This document shows, piece by piece, positions 1 through 12,741 of a stretch of DNA of 64,000 bases. Made by a program: the position numbers and the translations under genes. Source of the DNA: Trichoplax adhaerens (taxonomy: Eukaryota; Placozoa; Uniplacotomia; Trichoplacea; Trichoplacidae); NCBI RefSeq assembly GCF_000150275.1, contig NW_002060951.1:1188297-1252296 (forward strand), read 5' to 3'. The first letter of the stretch is position 1. The number at the start of each line of letters is the position of its first letter. A model generated the notes under the pieces. The model saw only the letters and a list, made by a program, of their open reading frames with translations, made no database searches and was not told the DNA's origin.

Positions 1-2429
1 GTCTAACTGCTAGAAATCATTTCAAACCAGGTTATCGTAGTCATATTCACTACTGTAAAACTCAATAAATTAGAACTGAGCTCATCCAGTCGCTGACCAA
101 CAACGAATTTTCATTGAAGTAGAAGATAATAGTAATAATTTCTTGAGCTTGCATTCTAATCATAAACATCGACGTTGTTGAACGAAATCAGTCGTGATTC
201 GTTGTCATCATATCCACGTTCTTTATCCTAATGCTTATACTGTACTGCAACCTAATCATTGCAGTATCATGAATGATAATGATAAACAGTACTGCATACA
301 TATTCGTAATGCAGTATAAAGTTAATCGGCATGGATAAATCCGATGCATGGGTGTAGGGTTACATTTTACATGGCGATTAATCCAATCTGATCGAATACG
401 AAGGCCGATCAACAGCAAAGGACTTCATTTTCGTTCAAATCGCCAACAAGAGTACAAGGAATGATAAAAATTGATTTTTAATTGGCTTAATTCTGATTGA
501 TGACTGACGTAAAGGATGCCATGACGATGTGCAATAGTCTACCGGAAATCTTTTAGGCATCTTTTCGAGACAATTGCAGATTGAATGGCTAAAAATAAGT
601 ATACAGCGGTGTAAAAATGAATAAAATGAAAGTTGCAAATGGCAATTAATCCAAGATGGACAAATATTACTAAAAACTTGCATACGACTCTATTAGTCAT
701 GATAGTAATGCTGCAGCGCGGCTTAGCCATTTTTGCATAAATTACTTTAAAGGCTACGGCAGATAGTAATAAGTCATATAAAAGCTCAACACTATCAACT
801 ACTAGTCAATACGCGGATACGTATAGAACGAGGCAATATCAATAAAAGAGCGTCAAAAGATAGCAAAAAAAATGACCTATTTTGACAAGTGGACTAATTA
901 TCACTGAACAAACAGATTTGACTTTACACACTTGATATGGCAATCTACTATACAATCCACTCAATGAATGATTAACTACAAGCCTATTTGAGTCCACATT
1001 TTACTGCTCTTAATATACGAATATTCTTATATCAGGTCAACTGGATTGATGATCATTACATTATCTTTATGACGCGTTATGCGGAATGGCTGTTAAAATA
1101 TTAATTATATTATTATTATTTATTTTTATTGGTAAAAGATATTTCTAGCCCTTCAGGCTTGTTGGAAATAATACACTGAATAATAATACATTTATCGATC
1201 GTTTTAATTCCATAAGAAATAATCGATATACTCACTAACACAATACAAATATCTAATTTTATTTTATATACATGGAATACGTATAAAATTTCAAATAAGT
1301 CGAGGTATGCGAAAAAATGTTGTCATGCGATATCCATGACTACAAGCATCCCTACATTATATTATTGCAATTTGGATATTCTCAAGTTTTAAAATAGAAT
1401 TAAGGATTAGAATAAAAGTAACGACCATTAATGTAATCCCTATCATACTGTCTTTTTTATAGTCAATAACATTATGAACTGTAGCATTTCTTATTGATAT
1501 AAGGATTAATCTTGTTATTCACGGTCAAGGAAATATCGTGGATGGGTATAGCAGAAATCACCGAATTACCTCATTTGTGATGCAATTATAAAGACGGAGG
1601 TCCTATCATTCCATCTACATGACATCAAAATCAGTCCATTGCTTGTTAATAAAAACGTTGCAATACTCCACGTAAATGAGCAATACTAGACATCAGCCAT
1701 AGTAATCAGACTAATTCGGGGAAAAACACGAAATTAATAGTAAAGGGGTTATAGGAGATTTTTTCAATGATTATGTTGCATTTCTTCCTTTCATTATATT
1801 ATTTTTTTTGCATATATTATATTATATTATATTGATGCTGTATTTCTTTGTTCTCTACACCTGTATTCAGGCCTTATTGTTTGATTTAGAATTCAAAAAT
1901 GATATTATACTCGTTCTATATTAAACTATAGAGGAAATTAAAATAGTCATCAGATGCTTTATGTTGGCTTTACTGACTGGATATTAAAAACACTTTTCAG
2001 CCATCAGCAACGCCATACCACCACATAGAACAACATTTCAATCGATCTTATAGCTGTATCGAATCTTGCTGTCATTAACTTAACATGTCTTATGACAAGT
2101 TATATCAAATTTAGATATTAAACTCATCTTTCCTGCTCAACTTGGATATTAATGGCTGACGAGAGAAAGTGTTATAACACTGGAATGAATTCAAGCTAAA
2201 AAAATCTTGTTTCCTAACGTATGCTTGCTGTAGCAACCTCGTGTTTTGCTAGTCAAAAAGAAAAAGGAGGAGTAAAGAAAAATTTTCCTTTGCCAGTCAG
2301 GTTATTTATACAACTGAACATCAAATGTTAAGTAAAAACTTCTGTACTTAAACTCTACGGTTGAGTATCAAAGTTTTAGAGGTAAAATTACCAGGTAGAT
2401 TAAGCAAACAAAACTGAGCATTAAAATTG
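1..2429. other. Left-edge intergenic sequence, no gene supported
   Basis: AT-rich DNA with only short open frames on either strand, none with a recognisable domain or a convincing splice structure. A short ATATT-type run lies near 1812-1833. The words ggcgattaatccaa (near 370) and ggcaattaatccaa (near 640) are similar, which hints at a weak local duplication. The promoter of the downstream KANK-like gene should lie at the right end, but no clear TATA box was found. Confidence 0.5.
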
Positions 2430-5400
2430 ATGATGGCAGAAAGAAAGGAAAGCCAAGGAGGACTACCATTAAGCAAACGTATCAAAAAGCATAATCCGAT
2501 CAAATTACAAACTTTTGGAGAGCTAACAAAGGGATTGTTAAATTTTCAAGAATTGACAGCAACAACTACTCCTGTTAGTACTGCAAGAACTGCTGTTAGT
2601 GAAGCAGATAGTGGCCCTATTGAGGATGTCAAGCCATCCCCAGCCAGTATAAAATTAAGAGAACAAGAAAGGAATATTTCCAATAAATTGACACAAATTA
2701 AGAGAAGACTAAGCCTACAGAAAAGCCTTGAAACCGCTCAGGTACAATCAATTTCTAACTTTTTACTCTATGTTATACTACTTATTGTGTCCTACCAAAC
2801 ATAGAAATGGATTTCAACGTTATAAAATAAGACTACTGCGTTAAAAATCAAATCAAGATACGCACAAGGCAATAATTACAATATCTTACAATTCTAAGTA
2901 GTAATCATTATCAATTACATTAAATCAAAGCCAGTTCAAAGTAGCGTTAGTATTTTCCAATAGTTAATGTGATATGCTGTATATTTTTCGTCAAAGTTGT
3001 ACCTTGATTTATGCGTTAAGTGATCAATTAATGACTACTTCTCACTGATATTCTCAATCAATCGTTGATAAAATCACTAGCTATGAACGTTCAATCTATC
3101 GTATTAATTCAACCATTTCTAATTCGAAAGGCCCAAGGGGAAAATAAAAATTATTATTAAAATAAGGCAAATCAATTTCATCTGAACGTCATGATATTAT
3201 TATACTAGAGACTAATAGCGAATATCTATCAGCAACCCAATTAGTAACTTAATTAGATAGAGTAGCCATACAAAAATTTATATTAATTAATAAAATATAA
3301 TCCTAATACTATTCTATTGCAGTTCTGACAGAATATAAAAGTAAAAGCGAGGACACTATACATGATTATGCTATTTCTTGAACTAATTTTATCACTACTA
3401 GTCACTAGATTGCAAAAACATTGAACTTGGTTTAACAACTTCAAATAAAGTTGATGCAATCATTACTTAAACAGTCAAAAGTATTCCTATTTTCGATGTA
3501 TTATTATCTCTTTTATCATCAACGAGAAGATGCCTTAAAGGATCAATAATTTCTGTAGTAGATTTTTTTCTATTTCATTTGTAATTCTGATTTATTGTCG
3601 GCAACAGTGTCATTCTTCTATTTTTAATCCCTTGCCAATCCAAAAACTATCTAAATATTTTTCATCACTTCCATTTATATCATCATTGTTGAAATTAATT
3701 TAAAAACTACTTTGGAGATAGAATAGTTTGTAGCCAATTTTCTAAAATTCATTTTGGTATTCTTGTTCTCTATTGGATTCCTGCTCTTATTTTAACGTAC
3801 AGTAAAGATATTTAAAACGGCCTTAAAGCTTTTTATTATTCAATTTATCAAACTCCTTTCATGATACAGCATGAGTAAATATTCACTAAGTTACTTTATA
3901 ATTAACGAAAGTAACCAAGAACACCTATAGTCTAAACGAAACCACGCTGTCTTTTATTTCCATATAACAAAGTTTGCCTTGTTTACTTGTCGTAGTCATG
4001 CAAAGCGCTAATTAGAATCAAATCAAATCATCAGTTTATAGAAATTATTGATGCATAAAATAATACACTGGTTACTGCCATCTAACATAATAAGAGAATG
4101 GCAGAAATTATAGGGAAAATTTTTTAAATTATCTTCACCATATTTCTACTATAGCCTTAATCTTAATTTACATTCTAAAGACACTAGCCACCAAAGAGTA
4201 GCAGATTTTTATTACAGGCAACTGATAAAAATAGACCATGACCTTAGTTCCTCTTTAATCAAAAGAAGCTTTCCATATTTTGTTAGATAGAGTACAATTT
4301 GGTGATAGCAGCCTCAAAACTAGATATTACGCCTACGCTATCCTTATAGAAAAAATAATTTAGTTGTTATAGACTAGTATATTAGTTAGGATTAGTAGAA
4401 ATCGATATCCTATAAAAAATTTTAAAACTGAATTTATTTCATTTGCATTAGGATAGATTTAAGTGCAATACACCATCCTATTTGTTTAAATAATATTGAT
4501 TTATTCTCGTATATCCAAATCATGATATTAATATGGATATATATAATCCTATGCTGAATTCTTTATTTTCATAACTTGGCTAATAGCACAGCCATGTAGA
4601 TATTATTGTAGTAAATTCATATATTATTTTATCCTTCATGAGAATCTATTTCATAGTTTAATTCACATAATTATGTAGGATAAAAAAATTTTGATGTAGA
4701 AGAGCTAAACTTGAATGCATTCCACGATACAATTATATTCGCTCTATAAATATCTATTTTAAATACTTTCTTATGTTAGAGAGTAAAATTATTTCTTTAC
4801 ACGGACATAGCAATAATCGCTAAGTAACCTGTTCAAGGAGCTAAAATATTAAAAATATAATAGTATTGACATTGGAAAAGAAGATTAAGAGAATAATTTT
4901 ACCTGGATAGATATAGCACTTAAAATTTAAGTACAAATAGATAATATCATTTTGATAGTTATGACATTGAAACCGATTTAAGGTATAAAATTTGTGCCTA
5001 TAGATACGAATAAAATATAAAAGCAAGCTCTACATGAAGGATGTGATTAATTATAGCATCCGAAGATGAATATTTTTATAGACCACAATATTATAATCTA
5101 GATACATGGCAGTAAATATTGATCAGTGAATAAATTAATTAATTTCGCAATCCACTGTTTTGATACTATTCTTTAAAAGCTGATGTAATTTATAGTAATT
5201 ATCGTATTGCTTAGATTGATTCTGTTGAATCTAATGGGAACAATCAAATTAAAGTCGAAAATACGCCTAGTGAAACAAATTTAAGAACACCTACAAGTAC
5301 TACTGTGGCAACAGTCAATACAGATGATGAAACAACTACGTCTAACGTCGCTACCGAATTCAAAAATTGGCATCGAGAGGAATTATATCGAATGTTAACG

Positions 5401-8400
5401 TTAACTCGGCAAAAATTAATGAACTGTATGAACGAATTACGAGAAATTGAAAATTTATTAATTCCAACGATAATGGCTCCAAACGAATATAATCAAATGA
5501 TTAACGATAAAACAGAACTATTAATACACTTTGCAAAGGCTATCATCGATTTGATGAATCAACTAACAGTTAATTCTGAGACATCTTGCCCTAATAATTA
5601 TGAAAGCAATGATGTGATTATCAAAAAAATTCAGCAAGGGGAGTACAATGTTACTGAAAAAGACGATATCAATGACCAAAGTGGCCTATTAATAAAGTTA
5701 ATAACTGATATTAACCACAGTGTTCATTACCAAAATGGTCATGCTAATATTAATCCTTCATTCCAAGCAAATCAAACTGAGTATAAGGACTCACAACATC
5801 TAAATCATAATGGATCTATTCCTTCTCCGATGGCTACTAATGGTAGACGAGGTAATCCTACATTAAGTTCATTGGGTACAGTAATACACTTGGAATCGCT
5901 ATTAAAATTTAACTCGATTCTTCGATAATAATCTTAGTTAAAATAGCCAACCAGCCTTATCATTTTAACAAGTCCATCGTAGGAGTGTAATTACACAAAA
6001 CGTAGTATATAATTGCCGGTGGATATTTCGTTACTATATTTTATAAGCTTGTAATTATATATATTTCATGCTTTCAAATATTTTCAATTATTATAGACTC
6101 TAATGGCAATTGTTCTGATCGAGACATCGAGCAGCAAAGTAACAACAGCAATAAAGTAAGCTATGCTTAACTATACAAGCGAAACTATAGTATCTTTTTG
6201 AAAAAGTTTGGTTTTAAGCTAATCATAACCTTCTAATGCAACTAATTACAGTCCTAATGCTAGTCTCAATGCATTTTTTGCTTTAAAGATTAATCAAGAT
6301 GAAGTATTAAATGAAAGAACTCATCGTCACAGTCTTAGTAAGGAACCCTCAATAGATATTCCCAATGCAGATGAACATATAATGAGAAATGGCCATGCCG
6401 ATAATGCAGCTAAGACTATATCGATAGCGGATATTCAGGAAGAAAATTTAAATACAGATGGCGAAAAGGATTCTCAAAATAAATATTACGACATAGCGAC
6501 ATCTTCCGGCCTTGAAAAAGAAATGTGTAATGACTCTGTAACGATAGCAAACCTTAGCGACCATAAAGATAATGTTCAAGCACCAATGGATCTCCCTCAA
6601 GATCAAATTATTATAAATGGAAACTCCGATAGCTTAGAAATCAGGTAAATTTTTATCTACTAATTCTTGCAGGCATTCAATTAATTTCAGTTATGAATAA
6701 TTTACAATTAAATCTTAATTTAGATATCATAAATATTAGTTAGCTAGTTTTCGTAGTTTAAATCAACTATCTCGCGACTATTTATGAATTCTTACACATA
6801 CAACAAGACTTACTAACTTATCGAAAGGATTTATTTTCCGCTTTCATTCTTCTAACTTCGTGTTATTTAATTTAATTCTATAGAGATTTCATTAATCAGG
6901 ATTTTAAAGAAAATTTCCAAAAACTTGATGACCATTTAAATGAAATAAACATATTATCATCTTCTAAATTGGTAAATAAGAGTAATTTTTTAATAAGCAA
7001 TAGAAAATGGTATCGCTTATGTTAATAATCTTTAAAATAGTACCAGGAATGTTTTAATTGACAAAATTTTATTATCTAATAAATTAAATATAGGACGAAA
7101 TATTAAATCAACTAAGGAAGCAATGGTTCGAAGTAGTGCTAGCTGATAATTTGCAAATTGCTATGTTAAAACAATGGATAGAAGAGACCAAAATCAGTTC
7201 AAGTAAAGCCTTGAGTGTCATCATTGATATGCAAGACCTAAATGTAATTTTTCATTTCATATTTGAATATATATCACTATTCTAATCAAACTAACACATA
7301 ATATCGTTTCAATACATATATTTCACATCACTTAAATCTTACTAGAACCTATCCTTCTTTGCTAATATCTTAATCATTCTTATTAGGGAAATACACTTTT
7401 ACATCATTGTGTCCACAATAAGGAATTTGCCTTAGCTGAATATCTTCTCAATACTGAATTATGCCAAGCAGGCTTATACAATCAAGTGAGTTATACGTTA
7501 GCAGCTTCAAAATGTCATAAGCAATATAATAAAATCTAGAAACTATACTTTATTAGCTTCTAAAGATGGTAATTATAACGCCATCTGTCGTAAACATATA
7601 GTTTATTGTATAATACTATAAGATTCTGTAGGAACGTTGAAAAACTTATTAATTAAAAACAGTATTGAATTTCATTTGTCAATAATTAATATACGTTAAT
7701 TTTATTAATTGATTAAATGTAGTACGATAGAATCGATAAATGAACAATCGAATTTCCACAATAACATCTAAACTTTAAAATAAATTTATGTAGTCATATT
7801 AAAATTTAATTTCTAGTGAAATTACTGCTTGATACGATTTATAACTGTTATAACTAGATACCGAAATTTTTTAAATAAGTATGATGTTTAATGAGTCATT
7901 TATTTAGTATGATTAATGCCATGACCAAAAATCAATCATTTCCATTTGCAGCTCGGGTATACTCCAATTATGGTAGCTGCCTTATTCGATATTAAAAATG
8001 ACGACGAACGACGTATTATTATGAAAATGCTATCTCACAGCGATGTAGACGCTAAAGCAACAAAAGTTAGCAAATAATAAAATGAACTAGCTATTGAAAC
8101 TTGGTCGTAATAGTTTTAATCATCTTCTATTTCATATTATGTTATAGACTGGCCAAACAGCTCTAATGTTGGCAGCAGCACATAATAAAGTAATTTTTTC
8201 ACACCTACTAATCCAAGCCGGTGCCGATATCAATTTACAAGATAAGGTTAATTCTCTATCAAACTAATCGATGATCGTTATACTAATTGTCAAAATTATG
8301 AAGGAATTAATGTAGTTTAATAAAATTTTTATCTCAAAATTATGGTAATCCTAAGAGTATTTTAAATATATCACTAACATCTTTGACTTATGCTTGCAAT

Positions 8401-8844
8401 TTCTTAAAAACTGGCGAATTTAATAATTTTGAATATGCTATTTTTATCTCGTAATTAAAAAAGGATGGATCAACAGCTTTGATGACAGCATGCGAACATG
8501 GTCTAAAAGACATCGTTAAATTATTATTAGCTCAACCCAATATTAATGTTACTACTCTCGATTATGTAAGTGATTTTAAGTTGCCATTTGTCTGCATTCT
8601 ACGACCATAACAATAAGCTAACCAACGCTAAATTTTGAGTGCATTACAGCATATAAGATCGTAATTTGTAAAGTTTACTCATAGATAAAGCTAATTTTAT
8701 ACTCCTTCTTTCTAACATATTTATACATATCTTCTATATCAGGACAATTATGATGCTTTATCAATAGCCATGGGTAACAATTTCAAGGACTGTGGTATTC
8801 TTATTTACAGCTACATATCTAAAACTTCTAAAGCTCATTCTTAA
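2430..8844 (+). CDS. KANK-like protein with C-terminal ankyrin repeats
   Basis: KANK proteins are cortical adaptors that link talin, liprin and kinesin to adhesions and microtubules. Eleven exons fit with consistent phase: 2430-2741, 5215-5880, 6097-6155, 6252-6644, 6884-6971, 7094-7243, 7387-7485, 7952-8065, 8148-8246, 8464-8565 and 8743-8844, giving about 727 residues. The last six exons give the KANK-type ankyrin block, with motifs [47 protein letters not shown] and [11 protein letters not shown], each on its own exon. The preceding exon has the conserved W-F and S-x-A-L-x-x-VI-x-M-x-DLN features of the region before ANK1. Upstream exons encode a coiled coil (about residues 75-104 and 125-190) and an acidic, Asn-rich linker. 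Exons 2-3 are the least certain; another donor exists at 5851. I could not find the N-terminal KN motif that defines vertebrate KANKs. The family call rests on the ankyrin block and is fairly secure; the N-terminus is not. Confidence 0.8.
2742..5214 (+). other. First intron of the KANK-like gene
   Basis: A 2.5 kb AT-rich intron, much longer than the other introns of the gene (70-700 nt). I see no further coding exon, RNA gene or repeat in it. An unrecognised short exon, for instance one carrying the missing KN motif, cannot be excluded. Confidence 0.5.
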
Positions 8845-11800
8845 TAATAAGCCATATCAAAAAATAATAAATTATTATAACAGAAAATAGTACCATTAGG
8901 TGAAAAATATAGGACTCCCTTCAATCATCCTTCCTCTATTACCTAGATAATATATGATTTATTTAAAAGCCACCGATGTAATCATTTTAAATACAGACAT
9001 ATTGATGACTTTTATAATTCCTACAAATTTAAAAACTAAGATAAATATTGTTGTCTAGTTTTATACTTTACTTTCTCCGCAAGACGATGATTTAGATTTT
9101 GAGCAGTATCATTTCTGGATATAATATTTAGACAGTAGTTTATATCACAACGAAGTTGTTATAACTTATATCGTGTAGCATCACGGTAACTGTTTCAACC
9201 GTAAATACAGATGAACTTTAAAATTAATTAGTGAATGTCTTTCCTTAATGAAATTAATTAAAAATAATTCAGTCTTTCACGATATCTTTTAATTAATTAT
9301 AGGAAATCTGCATATGTATATAGTCGTGTATTTACGGTACCTGCATTGCGTACATACAGTAATTATTGTCAGTTAAGTCAATAGCTGCTAAAATTGCTGC
9401 TGAACTTACAGAAAATGAACTACCTCAACACATTGCAGTAATTTAAAAATTACAATTACCATGGAAAGAAATATACGTAATTCAAGTCTAAGCCTCTATA
9501 TGTTCTAATAATAAGACATAACAAGTATATTTTATGATTGAAGGGCTATTTATTAATAATCTAGAAAGAAAAGTGACGATATCATTGAATTAAATTTGTA
9601 TGTGACTGACAAAATTAATATAAGAATAATAACTACTAAATTATTTAACACGATATCGAACATTTCCTCTTAGCCTCTACTACATATTGCTTTCATTTTT
9701 TAAAGAATTTGACTGATTGAGAAAAAATTATATTTAACTTACGAGAGGTCATTTGGTCTGCATTGAATTTCGCATTAATAAATTTATGTTTCATTCCTTA
9801 ATAGCCTTCCAAACATTATTTGAATTAAACTATGTTATCTAAGATCACGTTAATCAGCGTTTGGCTTACCAATCCAGTTAAGAAATCTAGTCACTTTGTA
9901 TTTTTAGTGGCAGTATAACCGATACCTATATCTTACAATGAAGCAAAGATTCAATTACTATTTCAGCAGCTTCGTTTCAGTTCTGATCTCATATATAGTA
10001 TCTACAGAACATCAAGATTTTTCATTGTCGGTAACAATAGCTACTACAATGGTATGCATTATAATTGACATTAAAAAAAAGTTAATCCTACACCTTACGA
10101 TATCATAATAATAATTCTGCTACTATATGCGAAAAAAGGTAAACTAGGCCAGAATTACTTTAGATTAACACTAATTTATTACTTCAGATTATCATTGAAT
10201 AAAATTGATTTCTTAACTAACGTGTACAGTATTAATAAAATAATGTAAAATAGGGATGGAATTAGTGCAAGAGTTAGTTAGATTAATCTTGTTTAATCAC
10301 GAAGGAGATGTAAGTTTCCACGTGCAAACGAGTAATTAAATCAACATATTTGTTGTATGTGGTAATCAATCTTTGAAAAAGATCTTACGTAGTTCGAGAT
10401 ATCAATCTAAATCAAATGACTACAGTATGTTATGTGAATACATAGGCTGCATGATTCAGTATATTCTTCATAAATGCCCCACGAAACATCACCTCTAATA
10501 CGAACATTGCATGAAACGATAGCGATAAAAAATATACTATGCAGAATAGCAGAAAGATTTATATATCATCTGCCGCTAGTGATTAGAATATTTCATGATC
10601 ACGATAATATATCAGCTTAGAGCATTTAGCGTGTAAGTAAACTGAGTTCCGGTTCCCGTTACAAGTTTGCACGAAGTATTAATTATTATTTGCAGGCGGG
10701 GAAAGTTTAATATTCATCACTTTAACTCTTAAATTTGCTCTCGGCATAGACTTACAGAATATATATTAGTATGTTATATTCAATCATGATTTTAAACAGG
10801 GAAAAAAGACGATGTCTTCCATTTTTTCTCGGAACACATATATCTACAGTAACTAATACCTTCGGCACTATCAAACAAAGGCTAGACTTTAATAATTTAT
10901 TATCCGTTAAGCCTATTACGGTAACAATAGCCGAGACATTTAGCTGCTTAAGTTCTTCATATAAGTCAGATTAATACTAATCATATCGACAATGTGGACA
11001 AATTCATATCGAAATAGTGAAATTACATTGCGAGCATCAACATTGAAGCGATTACCAGCTTAAATACGTCATTAAAACTGTGATCAGCATTTTAGTTAGA
11101 GCCATGTAGAAATAGAATCAATTTTATTTGCTTTTAAAAAAATCCGCCGCTAATGATAGCGATCCTTACTCATACGTGATAAATTATAATGTATAATGGT
11201 AATTTCACAACGTAATAGAGTAAATACATTAAACGGATGATTCGTATTCAGCATTGCGAACAAAGAGGTGATTTCTTTTCACAAATATTGATAAATTAGT
11301 ATTATATGTCTTTAAACTAACCCATCAATCAGTAACGCATTACTTAGAATCATGCTCCTTGCGTGATATCTTCACGTGTTTCTGTGACAACAATTTTCCG
11401 TTTAATGCTTAGCTCATTTTTTCGCTGATTTAACAATTCCTAATATGAAATATATCTCGGTGTTGTAAAGCTTATTCTGTAATAAGACCGTCTCTGATAA
11501 TTCATTTTGATTACATAACTTATCCTGCAAGTAGACTATAAATGCTAATTGTTAATAGGTAGATTTGCACCGTTAGACCGCAATAAGAGTCTATAGGGGA
11601 GGGCGAACAACTGTTCAGAGAGTTCCTTTCTTGGATAATTTACTAGGCGGTAAACTACCTCAAGACTAATAAAAATAGTTCTAAAATCAATACGCAAATA
11701 TCAATCGTAACTGTAAAGTTCATTCGCAGGAGTAAGTTGGTAACACTCGGCTACATCTTGATACAATTTCTTCAATTAACTTATACTTAAAGGTGTGTTT

Positions 11801-12671
11801 AAGACTGTCATAATCACTAGGATTGAAATTATTTAGTTTCTTTACCCATATGAGTAGCTAGAACCATAATTATTAGAATCAAATTACCATTTTTAATATA
11901 ACGTTAAGTGAATAATGTAAAGGTCATAAGCAGTAACCGCATAGATAGCAATGGTTATTTCAAGTTGCCCGTAGTTAAAATTCAATCATTCTAGCCTAAA
12001 GGAACTTCTTTGATACCACTACTGTAATAAAATCTTGATAGATGTATACTATCAGTTAGTTATTTGAAGTAAAATATAACTGGTAGGGAAACAAAGCAAG
12101 TTTATTTGCAATTATCATTGCGTTATATCAATTATTCTATTAAGCTACAGATGCATGAAAAAATTTTCTCCTATAGCAATATAAAGATTACTTAGCTTAC
12201 TTCGATGCTTCTAATAATTACTATAGCACTTTCTTTCCTACTTTCAGATAGATTAATTTACATTTTTGCCACTCCTTCAATTTTGGGGGTTTGCCGATCT
12301 ATTAATGAATCATCATCATCCATGGTTAAAACCAATCTATTTTTTCGTTGACAATTCTATTAAGACTTAATATTTACGAAAGGTTTAAATTTAATAGAGC
12401 AATCATAATCCAATCTACTCCAATGAAGCATAAAATAAAGATTCGACAAGTGGTATTTTCTATTTAAAACTTTATCGATTGGTGGTATGAGTTTACCGTT
12501 TACGCATGTCTTTAATTTAAAGCAAATATTTTTTACCTTTTCCCTTCAAGAATAAACATGCTCTTTTTGTGGTGGAAAAATAGCCCAGAATGGGTGGCAA
12601 CTTAAAAAATTGAACACTGCACTAATTCACTTGGCCATAAAATGAATCAATCAATCATACTCCCTCAGTCA
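8845..12671. other. Intergenic region between the KANK-like and amylase genes
   Basis: Nearly 4 kb of AT-rich sequence. The longest open frame (10771-10974, +) has no family resemblance and no supporting splice context. A short open stretch near 9377-9446 (+), rich in Ala, Glu and Ile, is too small to judge. No repeats or RNA genes were recognised. Confidence 0.5.
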
Positions 12672-12683
12672 TTTATAAAAAGG
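12672..12683 (+). promoter_or_regulatory. TATA box of the amylase gene
   Basis: TTTATAAAAAGG lies 59 nt upstream of the amylase ATG. This suggests a start of transcription near 12700 and a leader of about 40 nt. A strong TATA box suits a highly expressed, cell-type-restricted secreted enzyme. Confidence 0.6.
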
Positions 12684-12741
12684 CGATCACGTCCATTAGG
12701 GTTATCAGTCTTGCATCGAGTGATTTACCAATTTAGGAATC

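Noticed and set aside
9377-9446. Short Ala/Glu-rich open stretch after the KANK-like gene
   Set aside because: Too short and without clear splice sites; the KANK-like gene already ends with a stop at 8844.
10771-10974. 67-codon plus-strand frame
   Set aside because: No ATG context of note, no domain, no partner exons. Such lengths occur by chance in this window.
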